Below, in pieces: positions 48,301 to 59,600 of a DNA stretch of 64,000 bases. The notes under the pieces were generated by a model. It was given only the letters and a program-made list of their open reading frames with translations, was not told where the DNA came from and did not search any database. How positions within the stretch are numbered: position 1 is the stretch's first letter; every line of letters begins with the position of its first letter. The position numbers were made by a program, and so were the translations under genes. The DNA is from Lepus europaeus (lineage: Eukaryota > Chordata > Mammalia > Lagomorpha > Leporidae), in the NCBI RefSeq assembly GCF_033115175.1, contig NC_084840.1, forward strand, positions 73,919,179-73,983,178. Reading direction: 5' to 3'.

Positions 48301-51300
48301 AGCCCATCTGTGCGCAGTTGGCTTGGGACATTGGTAGTTGAAGAAAAAGGTGAACATGGCCTGCTGGAATGTTCAAGGTAGAACATGCCCTGGGAGGCCA
48401 TGTTTACCGGAAGGGTAGACTGGAAGGGGGACTCCGTGTTCTCTGCTGTATCTCCAGTGCCCAGAAAGTTTTTGTTATTTTTAAAAGCTTTGTGGGATGA
48501 AGAAGTGAACCAATGAATGGTAGGTAAAAGTGGGAAGAATGGTTTGTAAAGACAAAAGAACGGATTAACCAGCAGCAAGGCTGTAGGCTTCCCTTCTGCT
48601 TGCAATTTCTTCTTTCCTCTCCTCATTTTACGAATCCTTTTAAGCTACTGGGACCCAGCTCAAACATCAGACCTCAGTAAATATTTTCTGGACCTCTGCA
48701 ACACAACTGCACACCTGGTCTTTGGGACTCTCACAATGTTTGGAATCTCCTCCACACTAGCGTTTACCCCACCATCAACAGTGCAGGCATCATTTCCTTG
48801 TCTGTCTCCTTCACAGTGTATGTTTGGTGTTTGCCTCGTGCTGGTGGGTTCGGTACTCACCTCTTTTTTTTTTTTTTTTTTGACAGGCAGAGTGGATAGT
48901 AAGAGATACAGAGAGAAAGGTCTTCCTTTTTGCCGTTGGTTCACCCTCCAATGGCCGCTGCGGCCGCCGCATCGCGCTGATCCGAAGCCAGGAGCCAGGT
49001 GCTTCTCCCGGTCTCCCATGCAGGTGCAGGGCCCAAGGACTGGGGCCATCCTCCACTGCCTTCCCGGGCCATAGCAGAGAGCTGGCCTAGAAGAGGGGCA
49101 ACTGGGACAGAATCCGGCGCCCCAACTGGGACTAGAACCCGGTGTGCCAGCGCCGCAGGCAGAGGATTAGCCTGTTAAGCCACGGCGCCGGCCTCTGTAC
49201 TCATCTCTTTTAGAACTGGATATAGAGCTGACATCTAATGCATTTTTGTTGACTGAATGGATGAAGGCATGAAGTAAATGAAAAAACTCAATTAAAGTAA
49301 GTTTGAGTATAGAGAAGAGAAGATGAAAGAAAAAAGCACGACAGGGGTGGGTGTTTGGTGTAGTTGTTAAGATGCTGCTCGGGACATCTATATCTTATAT
49401 TAGAATCCTGAGGGGCTGGCGCTGTGGCATAGCAGATAAATCCGCTGCCTGTAATGCCAGCATCCCATATGGGCACTGGTTTGAGACCTAGCTGCTCCAC
49501 TTCCAATCCAGCTCTCTGTTATGGTCTGGGAAAGCCATGGAAGATGACCCAAGTGATTGGGCCCCTACACCTGCATAGCAGACTTGGAAGAAGCTCCAGG
49601 CTCTTGGCTTCAGATCAGCCCAGCTCTGGCCATTGCAGCCATTTGAAGAGTGAACTAGCAGATGGAAGACCGATCTCTCTCGCTCTCTGTCTCTCTCTTC
49701 CTTTGCCTCTCTGTAACTCTGCCTTTCAAATAAATAAATCTTTTTTTTTAAAATTCCAGACCTTTTCTTCTGTACCTATGTTGAGTTTTGTAACAACATT
49801 ATCAATATTTCTGTAGTTCCTCCCTGCACTCTAGAAAGATCAGTGTTTGTTTATTTAAAGAACATCCATCTGTGAAAGATTCCTCAGTTCCCATGATTGA
49901 ATAGAGGCCCTCACAGAAACAGACATTGTGAGACCTGGTTCTACCATCTGACTGTAAAAGTTTGGCATTTGCTTGGATTCTTTGCCTTGCTGGAGGCTGG
50001 TTTGCTGTTGTGGAAATGGGTTATGACAGGAAGCAGCAATTGAGATGAGAAGGCAAGTCCCACTGGCCCGGCCCTTACCTCACCAATCCAGCTGTCTTGC
50101 CTTTTGCCCTTGCCTGTGAATAGAGAGCCCGGCCCACAGTTTTCTCCTTGATGGAACTGGTAAATGTTGTGCCATCAATAGTCCTGGAAAATGATACAAG
50201 GCAATCTGTTGGTTAGAAGAGTAGTTCGAGCAAAACTAACACACAACAAGCAACCAATCCTATGAGACAGACTTAATGAATGATGCAATGATCATTTTGC
50301 ATCTATAAGAAACAAGAAGGAAGACGTTTGAATAATTCATCAATGGGACTCTGTTGACAATTTGAATATAGAAGGACTAGGTAGGCTCTGACCCTAAGAG
50401 ATTTCCCTGAAGCACCTTTGCATTTAAACTTTCTCCTCATTTTCAAAGTTTATCCTTCAGACTAAGTCGTATTTTCTTTGAGTATTTCTTTTAATAGAAC
50501 ATTTTTATTTAATAAACATAAATTTCAAAAGTACAACTTTTGGATTATATGGTTCGTCCCCCCATACCCACCCTCCCACCCGCAAACCATTCCATCTCCT
50601 ACTCCCTTTCCCTTCCCATTCTTCCTTAAGATTCATTTTTAATTATCTTTATATACAGAAGATCAACTCTATACTGAGTAAAGATTTCAACAGTTTGCAC
50701 CCACACAGACACACAAAGTATAAAGTACTGTTTTAAGACTAGTTTTACTGTTAATTCTCATAGTACAACACATTAAGGACAGAGGTCCTACATGGGGAGC
50801 AAGTACACAGTGACTCCTATTGTTGATTTAACAATTGACACTCTTATTCATGACATCAGTAATCACCCAAGGCTCTTGTCATGAGCTGCCAAGGCTATGG
50901 AAGCCTCTTGAGTTCACAAATTGAGTAGTTCTTTTAATTGAAAGCTGACAAGGAGAGATGATTGATAAATCACTAAGGATCTTGTTTGCATTTGATTCAT
51001 TAGATTATTATTCTGTGAGTTAAGAATTTGGTGGGGCTGGTGCTGTGGCACAGTGGGTAAAGCTGTCTCCTGCAGTGCCAGCATCCCATTTGGGTGCTGG
51101 TTCCAGACTCAGCTCCTCCACTTCCGATACAGCTCTCTGCTATGGCCTGGGAAAGCAGTAGAAGATGGCCCAAGTCCTTGGACCCCTGCATCTGCATGGG
51201 AGACACGGAAGAAAGTCCTGGTTCTTGGCCTAGGATTGGCTTAGATCCAGATGTTGGGGCCATTTGGGGAGTGAACCAGCTGATGGAAGACCTCTCTCTC

Positions 51301-53656
51301 TCTCTCTGCCTTTCAAATAAATAAATAACTCTTTTTTTTTTTTTAAAGAATTTGGCATGGCCTCAGGGTATGCAATGGACTGAATGTTTGCATCTCTTAA
51401 AAATTCAAATAATACATTTCCAACCCCTCCCCCATAGGATAGTATTAGAAAGGAGGTCTTTTTTTTTTTTTTTTGGGGTCGGGGGGAGGATAATCAGGAC
51501 ATGAGGTTGTCACCCTCATGAATAGGATGGATGACCTTATAAGAAAGGCTCCAAAGAACCCTCTTGCCCCTTCCCACCATGTCTGTGAACCATGAAGCAT
51601 GCCCTCACCAGACACCTAATTTTCCAGCACCTTAATTGTAGACTTCTCAATCTCCAGAACTATGAGAAACAACAATCTGCTGTTTATAAGCCACCCAGAC
51701 TAGGGTGCTCTGTTAGCTCTGTTATGTCAGCCTGAGATGACCCAGACCTTGGGAACTTCTGCTTATCTCCTTGAAAATCTCCCATAGGGACACCTGTTTT
51801 TGCACCGCTGTCTCTACCCACCTTTTTTTTTTTTCTTTTTTTTTAAGCTAGCACCTGACACTAACCCCATGATGACTGGCCAGAATTCAGACAGAATTAT
51901 AGAACTTTACAAGTCTATGGAAACTTATTGTACTCAAATGGGCACTGTCTTTCTTAAAGAGGACTTTATAAATGGATGGAGAAATTTCCAGTTATTCTGA
52001 TGGCTGGAAAGTGCTGCTGGCATTTACAGATGGACACCAAGAATGACACAACCTGAGGGACAGCTCTAGTCAGGATGTTTGCTGCCCCAAATGATGACAG
52101 CATTGTGCGTTCAGACACAGCTTCCAGGTTTGTCTTTTTTAGAACAGAGACAAATGGCTTGTCCAAGGTCACACAGCTGATGCAGATCAGAGTGAGTCTG
52201 GAAGTCCACATGTCCAGGAAGCCCTCTGCTAGCATGCTCTAAGGATCAAACACCTAGAAGTCTTTGAGACCAAAGGAAATCCTCTCCTTTGGCAGAATAT
52301 TTGGGACCGTGCTAAAAAGGCAGAAGATATATTTTGGCTAGTACGGAGTTCTGTGAAACTCAATTTAAATAGTGATGACTAACAGCCATCTTCCCTGGTT
52401 TTGTAAAGTCAGCCCTGCATAGAAGGAGAAAAAAAATGAATATTTCACAGTTCTGTCTTTCATCACCTCATATATTCTATGGGATGAGATGGGGAAGAAA
52501 AAAAATAAAGAAATACAGAAAGAAGAGAAACTTAAAATAAGCTCTGATTATGCAGTTTAAAAAGAAGAACTTATTAAAAATAATTTTAAATGTAACCTCT
52601 ACACATAATATCATATAATTCCACAACAGAAAGCATTTTCTTATCCTTTTAAAAACATATTAATTTATTTGAAAGGGAGAGAGAGGGAGAGAGAGAGAGG
52701 GAAAAGAAAGGTCTTCTATTTGCTGATTCACTCTCAAAATGCCTACAACAGCCAGGGCCAGGCCAGGTGGGAGCCAGGAGCCAAGAACTCCTCCCAAATC
52801 TCCCATGTGGGTGGTAGGAAACACCTGAACCATCATCTAGTGACTCCCAGGTGCATATGAGCAGGAAGCTGGCCTGAAAGCTGCACCAGGATATGGGAGG
52901 TGAGCACCCCAGCAGCAGCTTAATGTGCTGCACAGGAACTGCCCCGCCCTGTACGTTTAAACAATGGCTGACTTTTTAAAAAGTTGTACTCTGAAAGGCA
53001 ATGAAAGTTGCAGAGTGCTTTTCCCCACTACTTTGCTTTCTTAAGAAAAATATAGTTAACAATGGCTCTGAAGCTTTTAGCAGCTGCAGTGCATGGTCAA
53101 AATTCAACCCTTTATTTCATTTATTTACTCACAATTATAATTCATGCCTCAATGGGTGAGGCAAAACTGGATGAGGGAGTGGGAGTTTGGATCACTGGTT
53201 AAGATGGTACTTGTTTCCCATGGCCCATTTTGGAGAGCCTGGTTTCCTGTCCTGCCTCTGCTTCTGATTCTAGCTTTCTGTCAGTGCACGCCTTGGGAGG
53301 CAACAGCTGATGACCCAAGTACATGAATCATTGCTATTCACATGGGAGACCTAGATTGAATTCCAGGTTCCTGGCTTTGCCCTTACCCATCTCTGCCTGT
53401 TGTGAGCATTTGAGATGTGAACCAGTGATCTCCCTGTCTTCCCTCTGTCTCACTCTATTTCAAATAAGATAAATACATAAATAATAATTAATAAATACAT
53501 AATTTAAAAAAGTGAATAAGAGCGGCTGGTGCTGTGGTGTAGCAGGTAAAGCTGCTGCCTCCAGTGTCTGCATCCCATATGGGCGCCGGTTCGAGTCCTG
53601 GCTGCTCCACTTCTTTATTTTTTTAATTAAAAAAAAATTTTTTTTTGACATGTAGA

Positions 53657-53691
<35 letters not shown>

Positions 53692-56600
53692 TCTTCCTTC
53701 CATTGGTTCACTCGCCAAATGGCTGCCACAGCTGGCACTGTGTTGATCCGAAGCCAGGAGCCAGGTGCCTCTTCGTGGTCTCCCATGCGGGTGCAGGGCT
53801 CCAAGCACCTGGGCCATCCTCCACTGCCTTCCCGGGCCACAGCAGAGAGCTGGATTGGAAGAGGAGCAACCGGGACTAGAACCCGGTGCCCATCCTTTCC
53901 ACTTCTGATCCAGCTCTCTGCTATGGCCTAGGAAAGCAGTAGAAAATGGCCCAAGTCCTTGGAACCCTGCACCCATGTGGCAGACCTAGAAGAGGCTCCT
54001 GGCTCCTGGCTTCAGATCGGCGCAGCTCCGACCCTTGTGGCCAATTGGGGAGTGAACCATTGGATGGAAGATCTCTCTATCTCTCTTTCTGCCTCTCCTT
54101 CTTTCTCTCTGTAACTCTGGCTTTCAAATAAATAAATAAATCTTTTTTTTTTTTTTTTGACAGGCAGAGTGGATGGTGAGAGAGAGACAGAGAGAAAGGT
54201 CTTCCTTTTGCCGTTGGTTCACCCTCCAATGGCCGCCGCGGTAGGCGCGCTGCGGCCAGCGCACCACGCTGATCCGATGACAGGAGCCAGGTGCTTATCC
54301 TGGTCTCCCATGGGGTGCAGGGCCCAAGGACTGGGCCATCCTCCACTGCACTCCCTGGCCACAGCAGAGAGCTGGCCTGGAAGAGGGGCAACCGGGACAG
54401 GATCGGTGCCCTGACCGGGACTAGAACCCGGTGTGCTGGCGCCGCAAGGCGGAGGATTAGCCTGTTGAGCCACGGCGCCGGCTGGAATAGGGTATTAAGC
54501 CTTCATATACAAAGCCTGCAAGTAGGCAAAGTAACTGGTCTTAATTATTTGAAAGATGTTTTGGAAAAGTTTTTTTTTTTTTTTTTTGACAGGCAGAGTG
54601 GATAGTGAGAGAGAGAGAGTAGTAAAGTTTTTTATTATGTAAATTTTCAAACATACAAAAAATAGGATAACACAAGAGAACTTCATGAAGCTATCACTGA
54701 GCTACGTCATTATCAATACTTGGCCAATCTTAACTCATCTGTACTCCCACACTTTGTACCTCAGTTACTTTGAAGCCAGTCTTTCGTAGTATATCATTTC
54801 ATCCATGAACACTTCAATATATATTTTGCAGAGAATTTTTAAAATGCTGTGTGAGTAGAACTAGAGTCATTGGGTAGAAAATGGAAAATATTTAAATTAA
54901 GAATAAGAATTCTAACAGAGCTGTCAACCATTGAATTGGTTTCCTTGAGGAGTGGTGGGTTTATCCATTCAGGAGACAGTCAAGTCAAGCCTGGATAACC
55001 CACTTGTCAGTGGTATAATAGAAGGATTTAAGCACTGGATAAGTGATTGGATTAAGTCAATGATTCTGAATCTTTTCCCTTGTGGAGAGAGATGTGTGGC
55101 AGGTGACACTGACTTGTATCATACATGGCTTCCATAAGCTAGGCAACGCCATATATTTTTCTGCCTCCAAGAAATCATGTTAAAATACACATACATGGAA
55201 GGTCAACACTGAAGAGATAGTCTTAAGTTTGCTTTAATTTATTGGAAGTGAAAAGCCAATCATTCACAAATCCTGATAAGTTGACCAGAAACAAATTGTT
55301 GAGACTAAACCTACAATGATTCTCAATGTCTAGTGCAGGTCCACAGCTCTGGAAGCTCTGCCCACCGGAAAGGTTGACTGTTAAGTTTCTTTCTAACTAG
55401 GAGGGTTTTTAATCCAGTGAGAAGAGCATATCCAGTGTATGGCTACATGAAGGAGTTACTCACATCGAGAAGTTGGAAATGAAGGCTCCTTTTGGAATCT
55501 CAACATCAAACACGACATTCTGAGGCTGTGGCGAGTTGTTTACCAGTTTGCTCTGGATGATGGTATTTGCCATACGAGAAGTAATAGTGGACTGGACTTT
55601 ATAGCTATAAAGAGTTAGTTGATCAACATCTTCCTGAAATTGACAAGAAAGCATAACTGTACTCACCGAAAACCCACAGAGCTTCACTATGTAATTGATG
55701 CTACCTTCAGTGTAAATGATTCTAGGCCGTGGTAAGTATATACTCAGGTATTACTAAGCATTCTCCTAACTTCTTGGAATTTTCCCATGAGCAGAAGTTG
55801 ACTTTCATTTGGAGATGTCTTTTAGCTCTCTGAGTCTATTTATAATGATTTTGTATGAGGACACGAGCGGAAAATAGTTGTGGGAAGCAAGAGTGGTTAA
55901 TGTCCAAGAAATAACTTTAAATACAGGACTAGGAAAAGGATACACATTGCAGGGTTGGAAAGAGACCTAAGCTGTATCTTCAGTGTGAGGAGTGACCAGG
56001 CAGTGGTGTTGTGGTGGCAAAGGTAGGCCTGGGGCCCTCCACACCCCATAACACCACCTACCTTCTTCAGTCTTATCTCACAATTTGGTCTTCATTCCTC
56101 TTCTCCTCCCTCACATTAAAGCAAACTCCAAGGACACGGATGAGGATGAACAATGACCAGGACTCTGACACAATTCCTGGACAGGGCATTCTGACACAAT
56201 TCTTCCACCTCCTTTCCTGATCCTTCCCCGCTGATTTAAGGCAGCCACAGTGTAAAACAAAATCGCAGTCTGCCCGTAGCCTCCAAGGCAAGGAACAGCA
56301 AGCCCACGCTTTTGAGAATGTGCCCGAGAGCTTCGTGCTTCTTCAGGTCAGTGACAGCTATGTGACCCATTGGATTTTGCTTTATCTCCAAAAGGATTTG
56401 CTCATTTCAACACTCCATGTTTCCTGCAAACTTTGCCATCCAACATTAACATCCAGCTCACCTCCAGCTAAGATAAAATTCAAGCTCATTTATTTGCCCT
56501 TCTTGCCCATGGAGTGTGTGTTGCTGGCCGTTCAGAGCAAGAAGCATAGCATAAGCCACTTCCTGTGGGTGTTTTCTTGCCACAGGAAGGTCTACTTTGA

Positions 56601-59600
56601 ACAGCTCAGAGAACTGGGCCATTTCACGCCTAAGAGCTCCTTTCCCACAGTCATGCTTTTTATTCTCCAGAACTTTCAGGTGTCCTATTTTAAATCAAAA
56701 CTGTTAAGTTAGAATAAGTGCATGAGGTTGGATGAAACCTATGCTGTTGGCAAAACTCAAGAAAATAAAGAGAAAGGACATGTTCAGTTCCTGGTGACTT
56801 CTCTCCTGCCTGCAAATGCTGTGCTCTCCAATGCCAAACTTTAGAAACATTTCCAAGCTGAGTTGGGCAAGGCAGTGTTTCAAAAGTCAGGTAAATACTC
56901 TCAGGGCTGAACACAGAGGAGTCATGTGGATTGATTTCCAGATAATAGTTAACAGGAAAATCATTTGGGTATCAATTTGTAACAAAATCAAAGTCAACTC
57001 ACCCTCTCTTCTCCTGATTCTCCGGGAAGGCTTCTCTGCGGAAAGGAAGTTAGACAATCATTCTTCAACTGTAGGTTACTTATTACCCCAAGGGGAAAAG
57101 CTTCTCACAAGAAAAAAAAATGTTTCTTCAACACTGAGCTGTAATTTGTTCATGAGAGCCAAGACATAAATATCAATAGTCTTGAAAATGATCTTCCTAC
57201 TGGTGAGTTTCTCTGAACAAGTTTCTCAGCCCTTTTTGGTTGCACACATTTCACACTTTGAAATAATGTGAAAACAGATGTATTTAGATGAAAACATTCA
57301 ACCAAACACACTGGGTAGCATTCAAGTACATCCCCTTTACTGTCGTTGTCTGATTCATGCTTTCGTTAGTTGAATGATGAGCTGGATGCGCCATTCTGCC
57401 ACCTGGCTCTGTGCAAGCTGGTCCCACCTCTGAAGTGCTCCTCCCCTGCCATGCTCCTTCGTCCCTTCCCCAACTCTGGTCTCAGCTCTGGTCGGAGTTC
57501 TCCTGTGAAATTCTCTGATACCCTCCCCCCTCGCCCCAGACACGGTCAGTGCCTTTACCATTTTTGTTTTTTAAAGATTTATTTATTTCTTTGAAAGGCA
57601 GAGATACAGAGAGAGAAGGGGAGAGAGAGGGAGGGAGGGAGAGAGAGACAGATCTTCCATCTGCTGGTTCATTCCCCAAATGGCTGCAATATCCAGGGCT
57701 GACCAGGCCAAAGCCAGGAGCCAGGAGCTTCTTCCAGGTCTCCCACATGGGTGCAGGGACCCAGGACTTGGGCCACCTTTTACTGATTTCCCAGGAGCAT
57801 TAGCAGGGAGCTGGATCAGAAGTGGAGCAGCCGGGATTCGAACTGGTACCCATTTGGGATGCTGGCGCTGCTGGCAGAGGTTTCACCTTTTATGCCTGAG
57901 TGTCAGCCCTGCCTTTACTGTTTTGAGAGCAGACTATTCCTTCCTTCAGGGCGTCCACCTTGCTTTACAATTATCCATTCTATTGGAGGGGTGGTTCGAT
58001 CAAGGTCTGTCTCCTTCTTAGACTAAGCTGCATGAGAGAAAGACTTTAACATATTTCTTCTATGAGACAAGCACAGTGGCTGGCACCTGAATTCCATGCT
58101 CTTAGCCACTGTGCTAGGGAAGGGGCCATAGAGGTGACTGCCTTGTGGGAGGGGACAAAGGTAATACCTTTGCCTTTGCAATTTGAATGGTTTAATGTCT
58201 ATCTGACAGATCATAAAATAATGTCAGGCATTGGCCAGAAGTGAAGCTTGCCAGTTAATGGGGGGAGGGGGGAGGTTTTAGTGGGTGCTACGTGATACAG
58301 CAAAATCAACAATTACCTTATTTCAGGTTTAAAATTATTTACTTATATTTGAGAGGGAGAGAGAGAGGAGAGAGAGAGATAGGGACAGAGATAGGGAAAT
58401 AGCAAGAGAGGGAGAGGGAGAGCAAGAGTGAGCCCATCCATTGGTTCACTCTCCAAAATCCACAATAACTTAGGCTAGGTTAGAGGTCAAAATTAGGATC
58501 TAGGAAATCAATCGAGGTCTCTCATGTGGGTAATAGGAATCCAATTACTTGACTTGTCACTGTTGCCTCTTAGGACCTACGTAGGCAGGAAGCTGGAGTC
58601 AGGAATTCTGGGATTTCGGTGTCTCAATCACTGAGCTAAATGTTCGTTCCCTATTTTAGACTTTTAAAGTCAATATCGAATGATTAAGTTTTTTTTTTTC
58701 CCTTCTGTTGGTTCACTCCCTAAATGGCCACCACAGCCAGTGCTGCGCCTATCCGAAGCCAGGAGCCAGGTGTTTCTTCCTGGTCTTCCATGCGGGTGCA
58801 GGGGCCCAAACACTTGGGCCATCCTTCACTGCCTTCCCAGGCCACAGCAGAGAGCTGGACTGGAAGAAGAGCAACCAGGACTAGAACCCCGGTGCCCATA
58901 TAGGATGCCGGTGCTGCAGGCGGAGGATTAACCAAGTGAGCCACGGCGTCGGCCCCATCGAATGATTAAGTTTTCTCTCTTTGTGGCTAGACGAAGACAC
59001 TGACCTAAGATCTTGCCTACTGGATTTTAATATTATTGGTCTACAAAAAACTTGGATTTTTAGAAAATAAAAATTCATACCCGGGTAAAGCCGCCACCTG
59101 CAGTACCAGCATATGGGCAATGGTTCAAGTCCCGGCTGCTCCACTTCCTATCCAGCTCTGTGCTACGGAATGGGAAAGCAGTAGAAGATGACCCAAGCCC
59201 TTGGGCCCCTGCACCCACGTGGGAAATCCGGAAGAAGCTCCTGCCTCCTGGCTTCAGATTGGTGCAGCTCCAGCCATTGCAGCCAATTTTGGAGTGAACC
59301 AGCAGATAGAAGACATTTCTCTCTCTCTTTGCATCTCCTTCTCTCTCTGTGTAACTCTGGCTTTCAAGTAAAATAAATAAATCTTAAAAAAATTCATACT
59401 TATATGGAATAAGTCACTGTTCAGGTTAGCATTTTTTCCCATCAATACCTTTTCTCAGCCTCTGGAGCCTTTGTGGGAGAAGCCCATTGATTAAGGGATT
59501 TTTATCTACGTTGCCTTTGATGGCCAGTTCTCTTTCTTTGGACTTCTCCCCAAGACGGAATGACTGAAGGAAGGAAAATGTGTGGCCACAGAGGGAAGCG

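Noticed and set aside
55634-57002. 130-codon + strand frame (56320-56712) in intron 3
   Set aside because: No recognisable domain, no splice context, and the length is possible by chance.
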